NCBI RefSeq assembly: GCF_000143415.4
Contig: NW_003314265.1
Location: forward strand, 3,126,680-3,190,679
DNA from: Selaginella moellendorffii
Taxonomy: Eukaryota > Streptophyta > Lycopodiopsida > Selaginellales > Selaginellaceae
Direction: 5' to 3'
Length of the DNA stretch: 64,000 nt
Shown: positions 33,200 to 46,676 of the stretch, in pieces
Layout: every line of letters begins with the position of its first letter
Numbering within the stretch: the stretch's first letter is position 1
The notes under the pieces: generated by a model
The model's input: the letters and a program-made list of their open reading frames with translations, nothing else
What the model was told of the DNA's origin: nothing
The model's database searches: none
Position numbers and translations under genes: made by a program

Positions 33200-35470
33200 T
33201 CTGCACTACATTAAGTCAAACATCTAAGGTACAACTAATCAAGACTTTTTTTCAAACCCAAATATTCTGACTTATGTCATCTCATATTTCCTACTTTTGC
33301 TATGCTAATGATCTTAAACTTGTAATAATAATAATAGAATTTCGGTATATTTGTTTAGAAAGTACAAAATCTAAACTTTGCATCTAATATTGGTTCAAAT
33401 AAATTAGCGGAACTATTGGATTAAAATGCACCTAGATTAGGAAAGAATATTCTCAAAATCGAGTGCCTAACTGAGCTACATGGAGGACAACACACCGTAG
33501 TCGTTAATACAAATAAGGCTCTACTGCATACAAGTTATCTGGGTATCTAGATAGGTGGTACAAGAAAAGATGGAAGATGGCAAACCTGTGATCCCACCTA
33601 GATCTCTATGATGTTTGGTGTACCCCAATTTTCCCAAGGTAAAAGTCTTTGTGCAGCTGTAAATCTCTTTTTAACCTTTACCCTTTATACTTTGAAATTA
33701 TGGTCTAAAAGAATATTCTCAGAATAACCTTTATTTTTGTTTCAAGAAGATAGATCACCTTATTGCAACATGGCTGCCAAGCAATGGTTTCTTCATTCAC
33801 CCACACTTTCTTGTAATGCTCAAGAAATTAGGTGCCTCTAGCAGCCAGATCACCATTGTGTCCTTGGATGTTGTTTATGGAAATAGTTTAGATTTCCACA
33901 CCAAAGATGCTGCAATTGATTAAGAACACCTCTTAGTCTAGTTATTTTCAACAGTTAAATCATATTCTTTCTATAAAAGCATTAATATCAGTGACAACTT
34001 TATTATTATTGAGTTTAATTTCATGGTTGTAAAGAATCTCCAAGAAGAAAAAGATTTCTGCCTTCATCACTTTTGAAGGTTTAATACCTTTTTGATCTTG
34101 GACTTAACCTCGGATTCAACCTTGGACTTAATCTTGGACTCGATTTCAGACTCGACCTCGGACTCTATCTCAGACTTGATCTCGGACTTAATCTTGAACT
34201 CGACTTCAGACTCAATCTCGGACTCTGTTTTGGACCCGATTTTAGATCTTAGACTTCGGTCTCAAACTTGGTCTCAGATTTGATTTTGAACTCAATTTCA
34301 TCTAATAAACTTTTTATCATTTTGGTCATGCTTTTAGGAATCTTTTAGCCTATGACACTTTGGGGAGTTAGTTCTTTACACTTTATTTCACGCTTTCTGC
34401 ATACATACTGTGACTTTTCTATTTTAGGTAGGCATAAAAAACATGTATGATTTAGAAGTTAAATAAATTTTTCTATTAACTAAAGGTGCAATGTGATGTT
34501 ATGTAACTGTGTTTGGTGCTAAACTCATAATACTCCCACTCTTGCTGTGAAAGGACAGTCTTGCTACAGAAGGATGGTAGCTTATGCTCAAACCTACAAA
34601 CAAAAAATCACAAAAGCTATTTGGCATTAGAAGCACCCTCAATATGGCAAAAGAGAGGTATCTTTAGATTATGAGGGTTTTATACTTTTATAGATAATCA
34701 GTGGTTTAGTGGCAACCAAAGTTAATCTTGTTTATATCTACATTGTATGTATATATGAAACCTCACAAAGAATCTATATATAACAAATAGACAATGAAAA
34801 CTATGGAAGAAGCATGACATCTTTTCTTTCTCATCTTTTCTAAGGTCATTAAATTTCATATAATTTTCTGTACTTTATAACCAGATTTTTTATGATGCAA
34901 GATAGACTGAATGAATGCCAAACCAAGCTTAGCTTGGTAATTTAGTGATGCCAAAGAGTAAAAAGTGGTTATTACCATATTCTTGTGGTGATGAAAACAA
35001 TGACCATGATTGAGTTTATAACTCTCATCCAGTAATATTCATCATCACCACTAGAATACTCTCACCACCTTTTGCACCATCTTACGTTGAGGATATTGTT
35101 ACTTGCACATGCTAGGAGTGATCCGTGAGGATGTTCTGGATTGGAAGTGATTGCTCTCATTAATAGCGTGGAATTAGCAACTAGCCCCTTTAAGTTTACC
35201 TTTATCCTTTTTATTTGTAAAGTAAATTTTAAACTCGTCAATTTAGTATCTAAAATTAAAAGTATTGTTTTTCAAAATTATAGTAAGTAATTTAAATTGC
35301 ATAAAGAGTATAGTAATTTTGATTCGAATTACCTAAACCCAATGCATGGTGGCCCCATGCTGTTATATCAGTAGGGAACAGGCACGAGGGATTCTTTTGG
35401 CAGCACAGGGAGGGCAACATGATAGCCTGTGAGTGCCACTGAACTTGAAAAACTAAAAAGCTTGAAAAGA
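33200..35470. other. AT-rich repeat-derived DNA
   Basis: No gene. Contains a 12-bp minisatellite (34094-34306). Sequence at about 34340-34560 recurs near 52310-52500, where it lies upstream of a Gypsy integrase relic, so it is probably degraded Gypsy DNA. The rest is unassigned. Confidence 0.55.
34094..34306 (+). repeat. Degenerate 12-bp minisatellite
   Basis: About 17 imperfect copies of a unit like GACTTGATCTCG, each beginning GACT/GATT. The period of exactly four codons keeps a frame open for 63 codons (Asp-Ser/Leu repeats), which explains the apparent ORF here. Confidence 0.85.
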
Positions 35471-35479
35471 TGTCGCTAG

Positions 35480-36130
35480 TCACACATGTTTATCCTGGTG
35501 CTCTTGAATCTCATCGCTCCTCCTCACTGCCAAGCACGGATCACTTTTGATCCAATTCTCGCGCCCCATGTCGAAGTTCTTGGCGTAGCTCCCCTCGTCG
35601 TACGCGAAATCGATCCCCTTCTTCCTCGCCATGAGCCCGCCGCTCATCTGCCGGACCATTCGCCGCCTCCGGCAATGGACCTCGCTCACGATCCTCTTGG
35701 CCATGATCCTCCACACCGCGGCATTGGCCACGATCGCCGCCTGGCTGCTGGAAGAATCCCGGGCCTGATCATGACTAGAGGCTGGCGTGCTGTTCTTCCT
35801 CCTGTTCTCGGGGGAAGAATCCAACCCTGGCCAAAGCCGCTTGGCGAGGAGCAAAGAAAGGAGCGGCCACGACTTAAAGAATGCCGTCGGCAAGCACGAC
35901 TTTGGCGGCCTCCCGGCATCGTCGGGCCCCTCGTCCTGATCGCCGCCCGCCATCTCCTCTTGATCATCGAGACTCTTGCAATACTGCCGCCAACGCTGGT
36001 CGCGATGATCCTCGCCTTGAAGCTGCTGGAGGAGATTTTGATCACTGCCGAGCAGTAGCAGTACCGAGGAGGTGGAGTCCCTAGCCGGAGACGTCCGCGT
36101 AAAGCAGCTGATCACTCCGCGCCGATCCAT
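35480..36130 (-). CDS. Uncharacterised plant protein with C-terminal YDxxSYxxNFD motif
   Basis: 216 aa in one exon from ATG 36130. The N terminus is cysteine- and serine-containing (GVISCFTRTS), the middle is charged, and a KSWPLLSLLLAKRLWPG segment follows. The C terminus is basic (RRRRMVRQMSGGLMARKKGID) and leads to FAYDEGSYAKNFDMGRENW. A 'YDxxSYxxNFD' motif near the end is shared by a set of small plant proteins of unknown function that I recall only by motif. The 5' flank is GC-rich. The protein is probably cytosolic or nuclear; no signal peptide is evident. Function unknown. Confidence 0.7.
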   Translation of the reverse strand: MDRRGVISCFTRTSPARDSTSSVLLLLGSDQNLLQQLQGEDHRDQRWRQYCKSLDDQEEMAGGDQDEGPDDAGRPPKSCLPTAFFKSWPLLSLLLAKRLWPGLDSSPENRRKNSTPASSHDQARDSSSSQAAIVANAAVWRIMAKRIVSEVHCRRRRMVRQMSGGLMARKKGIDFAYDEGSYAKNFDMGRENWIKSDPCLAVRRSDEIQEHQDKHV

Positions 36131-37030
36131 GGATCGTCCAAACCTCCTCCCAAAGATTTCTAATCCCTATCCCATGCCGCGAGCCCACGATTCTATAGGC
36201 GAGCGGCGATCTAGCTTCTGTACGCTGCGAATGCAACGGGAATCGCGAGAGGAATAGAAATAGAAAAGAGGGAAAGTCATGCCTCTTTATGGGAGCCAAA
36301 CAAATGAAAGTGGTCGAAATGGGGAAATTGCCGTTTAAGCGAGAGGCAGCCGCCACGCGTCACCATCTCTTAGGGCTCCTCGAACGAGATTTGTTTGTGG
36401 AGGAACGCTCAAGCGTGACAAACCAGAAAAGCATGTAGAGTTTTAGCCGGTTCTCAAGCTGGACACATCCCGGGAAGAGCGCGATTAAGCTATCCAAACT
36501 CGTTCGGATGATATCGCCAAATTCCCTTTAGTTGCTCGAGTTCCCTCCGCCCGACGATCCAAACCACGGGTACAAGGCTGTCAAGTGTCCTGTGGCGATA
36601 CACTCGTACTTGTGCCGTGTTAGAGTGGGATTCCAGGGACGGTTGGCGAGCTCATTTGCCGCCAGATACTTGTAGAAGCAAGCCAAGAGACAACTTAGGA
36701 CCCATTCTGACACGAACCACGGGAATATTTTGAGAATAGTCCATGGGCCTGGGGGATTGAGCTGGTCTAAGGTTCGCTCCCTGGTTGTTTCACATTCGAA
36801 GCTGGAAAAGTTAAATTGTCGACAGAACTTCTGGCTTCTTTCAAAGTTGTCATAAGCTGGTGTTCTATAGCTCCTAGAAGGGCCGTTCCAAGCCGATTCT
36901 TTATTAACTCACTGCTGAAAAGAAATCAAAAGGGAAATCACTTTTGTTAAATTAATAGAAACGTCTTTTATCCTTTAGAAAAAAGTGTAAATTAGAGCGT
37001 TAAAAAAAGGAAGCCCAGAAGTTGGCAAAG
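36131..37030. other. Intergenic sequence with one short minus-strand ORF
   Basis: A 61-codon frame at 36528-36713 (minus) contains NPTLTRHKYECIATGHLTAL, which looks protein-like but is too short to assign. It could be the last exon of an unrecognised gene or a fragment. Otherwise no feature. Confidence 0.35.
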
Positions 37031-37039
37031 ATTGAACTG

Positions 37040-37605
37040 ACGTCACACTTTTAGGGTTCTTGGCAGCCAAGAGCCTGGGCAGCAAGCGGAGGAAAGCGGA
37101 GAGCAAGTACTACGCCGTGGTAAGATTCATCTTCGAGGACGATGACACGGGCTTCCGCAACATTGAGTCGGTGCCAAAGGGCTTCTACGCCACTCTGGGT
37201 CAAACGTCCTTGACGAGCTCTTTCGAGCTGTCGTAGCGATCTTCTTCCTCGTCGCCGTCGCCGTGGTCGCCCTTGTCATCGCAGTCGGGCTTCCTGGAGC
37301 TGGCGATCTTCTCTAGCGTCGAGACCTGGAACTGGATCGCCGCCGCATAGGTGCGCGAGGCCGTGTGCGCCGGGGGCCTGGCCTTGAAGGACGCGTACCA
37401 GAAGATGATGGAGCTGATCGATGCCAGCAACTTCTTTGAAACGACCCACAGAGTGATTTACCACGTCATGCCGGCGGCCGCCCCGATCGTGGACGACGAA
37501 GACGAGCCCGACGAACATCTTTCCCAGCTCTTGAAAGACCTGGACGAGGATGCCGATTCCAGTTTTGAGCTGGACGACCTCCGGGACGCGTTCTGCTGCT
37601 AGGAG
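37040..37605 (+). pseudogene. Decayed unidentified gene
   Basis: Plus-strand pieces in different frames read KYYAVVRFIFEDDDTGFRNI, a very hydrophobic stretch near 37218-37310 (AVVAIFFLVAVAVVALVIAV), and then ALKDAYQKMMELIDASNFFE with an acidic tail ending at TAG 37600. Stops at about 37312 and 37347 interrupt them and no GT-AG pair restores one frame. GC content is high compared with surroundings. Identity unknown. Confidence 0.4.
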
Positions 37606-37753
37606 CAGTGGCTCTTGTTCTAGCTCTTGCTGCGAGAAAAACTACTCAAAGAAGTAGAATAAGCAGTACCAGATCTGCGAATAAGATAGGATAGATTTAC
37701 CAGCTTCATTTTCAGAGTAGCTTTTATTTTTAGTTCCCATCTAGCGTGTGATT

Positions 37754-38903
37754 TCAATCGTCCCGCCTCACGGTGTCTGTCATCCAGCATCCTTCATGAG
37801 CACCTTCTTCCTGCAAAAAGAAAAGCAAGTCTTCAGAAAGATCGTTTTCTCTTTTTGACAGACCACCTGCTTTGATAATGCCCAAGAGAAAGTTGCGTTC
37901 TTCCCATTGGCACCCGTAATGACAATGCGCTGCAAAATTGTGAAAGAGTATGACTGAAGAAAGCACTAGTTTATGGTACCTGCTGAAATCTATTCGGGCT
38001 TATAGTCATCGAGCTGAGAATCCGAGCATCCTTATGTCCAATCATCAGCTGGATCCCACAAGATGGATAAGAAGATCACTAAGTTGCTGTATTTTTAGGA
38101 CTTACACTGTAAGCTCTCTCCATCATTTGCGTGAACCTCGGGAGCGGACCAGTGTGGCTCTTGTTTGCCGGGGAGGCAAACTCGTATCTAGAAAAGACGA
38201 AATGAACATTCAGTAAAAAAAGAAAATTTCACCAGCTTACACAGTCGCGAGGTCTCGCTCTCGTAATGCTTTGAGTTGAGCTAGCACAACGTCGTCAGGA
38301 GTTACCTGCAAACGAAATAAAACCCGCAAAATTTCAGCGAAAGAAGAGGAAAAAAAAACATAACTTCTTACAGAGGAGGGAAATTAATCATACCGATGGA
38401 TCGGGCTTCACAGGCAATGCCTTCTCTCCACCTCTAGCAAAACAATATCAGTCATCCAAAACACATAACGTTTGAGTCAATAAACTCCAAAACTAGCACC
38501 AATGAGCAAAGAAATGAAAGGAAAAGAAAATTGTTTACCCGTTCTGCGTTTGTCCGGGACCGGCCGATGCCGAGGCGCGCACGCTAAAATCTCTATCCAC
38601 AAATCTCCTCCCTGGACTGAATTTCGTGCTTGCGATCTTCAGCCGCGAGGAAGGCGCTGCAAAATTCCTGCTACTACGGATGAAATTCCCCCCCTGGAGT
38701 GGCGCGTTGTGTATCCTAATCGAATCGATCGTCATGATCCTGCCGAAAAACAATGGCTCGATCGACACAACGAGCTCCCTACCGCTATCTGGAATCCCTC
38801 TCCCTCTAATCCCGCGCCCGATTCTTGCCGCGCCTTCGCAATGAAGGCCTCTCAATCTAAGCGACTGCTTCTCTACCCCGAGAATCGACGTCTCGGCAGC
38901 CAT
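37754..38903 (-). CDS. DUF4864 protein, plastid-targeted
   Basis: Seven exons: 38903-38539, 38433-38394, 38305-38241, 38187-38106, 38048-37980, 37929-37867, 37810-37754; 246 aa, all phases consistent. The N-terminal about 110 residues are Ser/Arg-rich with few acidic residues, as in a chloroplast transit peptide. The conserved part reads VTPDDVVLAQLKALRERD, YEFASPANKSHTGPLPRFTQ, LMIGHKDARILSSM, GANGKNATFSWALSKQ and GCWMTDTVRRDD, which follows the DUF4864 pattern (FASPxNxxxTGPxxRF ... CWMTDxVxR). The domain has an NTF2-like size; its function is not established. It is divergent from the TMEM256-like gene with 182 bp between the start codons. Confidence 0.88.
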
Positions 38904-39085
38904 TTCACCTGGAGGAATTGCGTGGCGCTCGCTACCACGCCACGGACTCCCGCTAAAGCCCTAGACGTGGGAATGAATGAATCTAGTGTGTGTGAATCGT
39001 GTGTGTGTGTGTATGACATGGATGACAATTACCGCCAGGTGTGAGCTGACGTGGCACTAGTGGTGATTTTAGGGTTTTGGCTCAA

Positions 39086-39750
39086 ATGGCAGCTAACGAG
39101 GGAGAAGAGGAGCTTCTTCTTGGAGCTCAAGCGCGCAAGAAGGAGGGATTCACGGCGTCCGTGTCGCAATACGTGCGCGCGATGGATCCGACCGTGTGGC
39201 ATAAGGTAGCGGCATTCTCCGGTGAGCGCTTTCTCCCCTTGTGGGTCGATTTTAGCGACGAATTTTGCCCCTTTTCTCGCAGGAATGGCCGCCGTGGGGC
39301 TTGGAACGTATGGATCGCATATGTACAAGCCAAAGAATCCCGTTTACAAGGAGGTATGGGAGGAGTTTTTTGGCTTTGCTCGAATTTCTTCGCGAATTTT
39401 TGTTTTGCGAAGGTTTACAACACCGCGGCATTGTATCATTTGATGCACACGGCGGCGCTGGTCGCGGCTCCAGTTGCCAAGCATCCTCACGTCGTAAGTC
39501 TCTCGATCGATCGATTCGTTCTTTCATCTTTTGTCCCCGCTTTCGCAGTTTGGTGGTCTTCTATCGTTTGGAATCGTCGCTTTCTCTGGAACGTAAGCTT
39601 GGATTGTTTTCTAGAGGAGGGAATGAGAGAGCTCTTACTTTTTGTGGCAGCTGCTACACTGTAGCGATTCTAGAGAACCGCAAGTATGCGTTTTTGGCGC
39701 CTTTTGGTGGAGCTTCGTTCCTTGCTGCCTGGGCATCGCTGCTCTTCTGA
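39086..39750 (+). CDS. TMEM256/DUF423-family membrane protein
   Basis: Exons 39086-39221, 39283-39353, 39413-39493, 39549-39592, 39651-39750, 143 aa. The conserved DUF423/TMEM256 core is visible: WHKVAAFSGMAAVGLGTYGS, AALYHLMHTAALVAAP, FGGLLSFGIVAFSGTCYT and FLAPFGGASFLAAWASLLF, giving four predicted membrane helices with the family's HxxxLxH-like segment. Family members are small inner-membrane proteins found from bacteria to mitochondria; no biochemical activity is firmly known. Introns are 52-61 bp. The ATG at 39086 starts the first acidic block (MAANEGEEELLLGAQ). Confidence 0.92.
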
Positions 39751-39848
39751 AAGTTCCAAACAGGATATAAGTGAATTGTCTGAAAAAAAAACCTTTTTTT
39801 AATCGATTCACGAATTATAGTGTCAGAATTTTGATTCACCTTCAGATT

Positions 39849-39931
39849 CCGACCTTAGCTCAGTTGGTAGAGCGGAGGACTGTAGTTTCTCAGAAATCCT
39901 TAGGTCGCTGGTTCGATTCCGGCAGGTCGGA
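39849..39931 (+). tRNA. tRNA-Tyr (GTA) with a short intron
   Basis: Acceptor arms CCGACCT / AGGTCGG pair fully, discriminator A. D arm GCTC...GAGC, anticodon arm GAGGA-CTGTAG with anticodon GTA at 39882-39884, T arm CTGG-TTCGATT-CCGG. An intron of about 10 nt (39886-39895) follows position 37, as in nuclear plant tRNA-Tyr genes. A T-rich Pol III terminator follows at 39941. Confidence 0.96.
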
Positions 39932-39940
39932 CGAGATTCC

Positions 39941-39948
39941 TTTTTTTT
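39941..39948 (+). terminator. Pol III terminator of tRNA-Tyr
   Basis: Run of eight T nine bases after the tRNA 3' end. On the other strand it directly abuts the MCM8 stop codon. Confidence 0.9.
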
Positions 39949-43160
<3,212 letters not shown>

Positions 43161-43275
43161 GGCGACAACAAAGAACCCTAGAGAGAGGAGAATTTCCCGC
43201 TAAAACTTTCAAATACCTCTCTAATGTCAAATACCTTTCTATATATACCTCACATTTCAAAATTGTTTGCCATTG

Positions 43276-43333
43276 GCTCTCGTGGCCTAATGGATAAGGC
43301 ATTTGACTTCTAATCAAGGGATTGTGGGTTCGA
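43276..43333 (+). tRNA. tRNA-Arg (TCT), 5' part of a gene split by a 1-kb insertion
   Basis: Acceptor 5' arm GCTCTCG, D arm GCC...GGC, anticodon arm TTTGA-CTTCTAA-TCAAG with anticodon TCT, variable loop and the T-arm start GTGGGTTCGA. After 43333 the match to a tRNA ends; the T-loop end, T-stem and acceptor 3' arm resume at 44359 behind a repeated copy of the last 16 nt. Confidence 0.85.
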
Positions 43334-44342
43334 TGCAACGTGTATGTACATTTCTCCAAGTCCCTTAGGGATCAAAACAACATTGAGAGCGCACTCTCGA
43401 AGAAACTAGTGAAACTATGAGCGCGAACGCCCGGCGCTGCTCTTGGGCCGTCCACCTCCCAAGTGACTCCACTGCGGAGCTTGAAGCCACCTGCTTCGCC
43501 TCGCCACTCTTGGGCCGTCCACCTCCCAAGTGACTCCACTGCGGAGCTTGAAGCCACCTGCTTCGCCTCGCCACTCCTCCACTCGGTCACAATGATGTCA
43601 AGCCGGACGAACACCATGTCGATCTAGCTCGACGTCGTCGCAGCCAAGCAGTCCAACTCGAGCACGATGACCCGGCATCGCTCATAGGTCACTCGCCTCC
43701 AAGGTGATTCCACTGCACAAGCTGAAGCCACCTGTTACGCCCCAAGACGTGATGCTGTGTCTTGGAGCGCCTACCTCCCCAGTGTACTTCCAGCACTAAG
43801 TCAGTGCCCATTGCGAACAAACTCCAAGGCGTAGAACAAGCAAGGTGTGAGCCTCCTCCAGCTCTAGACTAGAGCGTGCTACCTTGCCTCCCACACTAGA
43901 CAAGTGCGCTGGCCCCCTTCAATGATATACGAGCCCCCGTTGCCGGCATCGCGACAATCACAAGACTTGCAAGCCTCCGCGAACCTCCTCAAAGGACTAG
44001 CCCTGAAGCAAGAACCATGTGGGATCCCCTCCGCGAGCAAACCAACTCGGCCATCCGCCACTGGCCCCCTTTGTGACAGCACTTCCCTGTCACTAGATCC
44101 AAAAATGCGCCCATAGTGTCTTCCACGTCCATCCACCGCGGACACTTCGCTATGTCGGGATGACGTCCCGAACTGTCCTCCACCAGTCAACAAAGTTCCC
44201 ATGACTTGGTCGTGTTTCCACGACTCAAGTCGCCAAGAACCTCCGACACATGCAGCTTCACGCTCTCCGTACCTCAGTCGCCACCTTGCATGGCCCGACC
44301 TAAGGCGAGAAATCCCGCTCGAAGCTGCGAGACCAACAACCG
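43334..44342. mobile_element. 1009-bp insertion of unknown class inside tRNA-Arg
   Basis: Bounded by two exact copies of GGGATTGTGGGTTCGA (43318-43333 and 44343-44358), which behave as a 16-bp target-site duplication. The insert is GC-rich, with a 67-bp tandem duplication at 43441-43574 and a diverged relative of that unit near 43680-43740. The longest frame is about 107 codons on the minus strand, without a recognised motif. No TG...CA LTR ends, poly-A tail or terminal inverted repeats are evident, so a truncated non-LTR element or a non-autonomous element are both open. Confidence 0.65.
43441..43574 (+). repeat. Two-copy 67-bp tandem duplication
   Basis: A unit beginning TCTTGGGCCGTCCACCTCCC is repeated once with no differences seen. 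Confidence 0.95.
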
Positions 44343-44373
44343 GGGATTGTGGGTTCGAGTCCCACCGAGAGTG
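44343..44373 (+). tRNA. tRNA-Arg (TCT), 3' part of the split gene
   Basis: Contains the repeated T-arm start, then GTCCCAC (T-stem 3' strand) and CGAGAGT, which pairs with the GCTCTCG acceptor arm at 43276-43282, and discriminator G. A T8 terminator lies at 44377-44384. Confidence 0.85.
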
Positions 44374-44588
44374 ATCTTTTTTTTGTTCTTTATTGCCACG
44401 TGGCAGAATATTAGAGGCTTATTTTTAGGGCGTCACGTCATTGTCGGGCACGCCATTGTTGTTCAAGCACGCGATCGCGCGCTGGTGGATCGTAAGTGCT
44501 AGATAGCCTAGATCTTAAGATTGTAGCGGCCCGGCCGCGGCTGGGGAGTAAGGAGAGGATTTTTGGGCGCTAGGGGTTTTCGGGGATC

Positions 44589-45743
44589 ATGAGCTATCAG
44601 GACATAGAATCCAATGAAGGGCCTTCGCCGAGCAAGCAACAGCGGGCTACGTCGCTGCTGTCGAGCGGCGTTTTCCAAATCAACACAAGAGTGTCCGCCT
44701 TCAAGAAGCTCGTCAATAATTTGGGAACTCCCAAAGACACGGTTGAAGGACGCAAGCAGCTGTAAGTCAAAAGAACTTTGTTCTTCCGTTCATGCTGTGA
44801 TTTTATTTTCATTCTTGTCTAGTCACAAATTGCGGCAACAGATTGGGAACATGGTGAAGGACACCTCGGACGCGTTGAAGGAAGCAAGCAAAATCGACCA
44901 CAGTGTTCCAGGAAGTGTAGGATCTTTTCTCTCCTTTGTGGTTTTTTCTTTACTCGTTGATGGATCATACAGGCCAGCAAGAAATACGAAGATGCAAAGC
45001 TTGCAAGAGATTTCCAGGCGGTTCTGCAGGACTTTCAAGCAGTCCAGAAGAAAGCTGCCGAATGGGAAGCAGCGTATACACCGTTCGTCCCTGAAGCCGT
45101 TCTTCCTTCGAGGTACTTGCTTCATCACGTCAACCAAGTTTCTGATTTCCAGCTTCTTATTCCATATAGTTACACAGCCGGTGAGCTAAACCTTACTTCA
45201 CAGGAGAGTCGAGAGGATCGAGCTATGCTAGTCGAGCAAAGACGGTACTCTACTTGTCTGTTCTCTTTCTCTCATCTCTGAACTGGCTGATTGATGCAGG
45301 CAAGATGTCTTGCGTCTGGAGAACGAAGTCATGTTCAATGAAACCATCATCGAGGAGCGAGAAGAAAGCATAAGAGAGATCCAAAATCAAATAGGAGAAG
45401 TGCATGAGATTTTTTCCGACCTGGCTGTTTTGGTGCGAGAGCAAGGCAACATTATAGGTGAGGATTTGTTGCAAGACTTGTTGTGGTATCAAAACCTTTG
45501 TTGTTTTATTGCTGTATAGGTGAGGTCGAGACAAATGTGGATAGCTCCGAAGCTCTAACTCGCGATGCGAGGCGGCACTTGTCAAGAGCCGAGGAGAGTC
45601 AAAAGTCCGGAACATCTCTGGTAAGTTTGATCTCTTTTTTACCTCTGATTGGCAACTTTACCTTTGTTTTTCCGCAGACTTGTTTGTTGGTCTTCCTCTT
45701 TGGCGTCTTACTCTTGGTGATCCTCATAGTGTTTGTAGCTTAA
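44589..45743 (+). CDS. SYP2: Qa-SNARE syntaxin of the SYP2/PEP12 group
   Basis: Exons 44589-44761, 44823-44916, 44973-45112, 45170-45244, 45300-45457, 45520-45620, 45678-45743; 268 aa. The order is: an N-terminal region with QINTRVSAFKKLVNNLGTP (start of the three-helix Habc bundle), the Habc helices, a Qa-SNARE motif at about 178-235 (IREIQNQIGEVHEIFSDLAV, then LVREQG with the zero-layer Gln), and one C-terminal transmembrane anchor (CLLVFLFGVLLLVILIVFVA). These are the marks of plant SYP21/22/23, which mediate fusion at the prevacuolar compartment and vacuole. Introns are 52-62 bp. A rearranged pseudogene of this locus lies at 51.48-52.15 kb. Confidence 0.95.
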
Positions 45744-45973
45744 AGGGTGTTCTCTGGTTTGTTTTCCAGCGTTTCTCTATCAGAGCCAGCGATGTGGTGG
45801 ACAAATGTGTACAGTATTCTTTGCTGTGAATAATCAGCGCGAGCGATCCACCGAGACTTAGTCGTCCCAAAACTCGAGATAAGCCTTACATGAACTAGAC
45901 TTACGCGGAAGTTTCTATTTGGAAGGTCAGCTCTAGCACAGAGGAAGGAGACGAGCCTAGGCGGCTCAGCAGC

Positions 45974-46544
45974 ATGGAGGATCGAGTGTGGCAGCCTTCT
46001 CTGTCCAAGTCCCAACGAGATGTCAGCTACAGGTTCGTGAAGAATTTTTTTTCTGGAGGACGGCATTTTGATCCTTCTCGTTTCAGCTGTGGAGCTTGCG
46101 GATTTGCTTTGAAGCTAAGCTCGTCGGATCGCTTGGTGCAGGAGAGGGGGAGCAAATACGAAAGCTTCAGCCGAAAGAAAGTTCTGGTGTTCGTGGACAT
46201 CGATGACAGCCGGTTCCAGTTGGAAGAGGCTACCACGTACTGCTGGAGCTGGAGCTGGAGCATTGTCAAAAATCGCCGGAGAGAAACATCCAAGCTGCGG
46301 TGTAAGAAGTGTGGAGCACATATCGGCTGTATCCGAGAATCGCATGTAGAGCCCCACAGGAGGTACTGCGTGAAGATCACCAAAGTTCTTCCGGAGCAAG
46401 ATATCGCCCCTATCACCACCAGGTTTGAGATTCTCGTTCAGGACGGGCATAGAACTGATCTCTTCTTTCTCCAGCTTTAGAGGAGACTTCTCTTGGACTG
46501 AAGATCACCAAAGCTCTTCCTGGACTTCTACAGGAAGTTTCTAA
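45974..46544 (+). CDS. CxxC zinc-ribbon protein of the At4g08330-like family (paralog 1)
   Basis: Exons 45974-46032, 46087-46422, 46475-46544; 154 aa. Two CxxC knuckles, CGACGFALKLSSS (about residues 21-33) and RCKKCGAHIGC (about 100-110), are separated by about 75 residues containing VFVDIDDSRFQLEE. This matches the plant family I know as 'At4g08330, chloroplastic-like', whose layout suggests a Yippee/MSS4-type zinc-binding fold. Function is not established. Trp-rich WSWSWS replaces the usual linker. The C-terminal exon (FRGDFSWTEDHQ) is less certain. It converges on the minus-strand paralog, whose stop codon is 132 bp away. Confidence 0.8.
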
Positions 46545-46676
46545 TGCGTCGGCCAAAGATCTCTCTTCAAGCCAAAGTAAGTTTCCAAATAGCCTTGATC
46601 ATCACCAGCACCACAAAGTGAAGATCACCGAAGTTCTCCTTGGAAGTTTCGAAGAGCTATAACGATTTCTCTAGAG

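Noticed and set aside
34092-34283. 63-codon frame as a small acidic protein
   Set aside because: Open only because the 12-bp minisatellite period is a multiple of three.
43876-44202. Minus-strand frame of about 107 codons in the tRNA insert as a gene
   Set aside because: No recognised motif and no start context; the region is better explained as part of a mobile insert.
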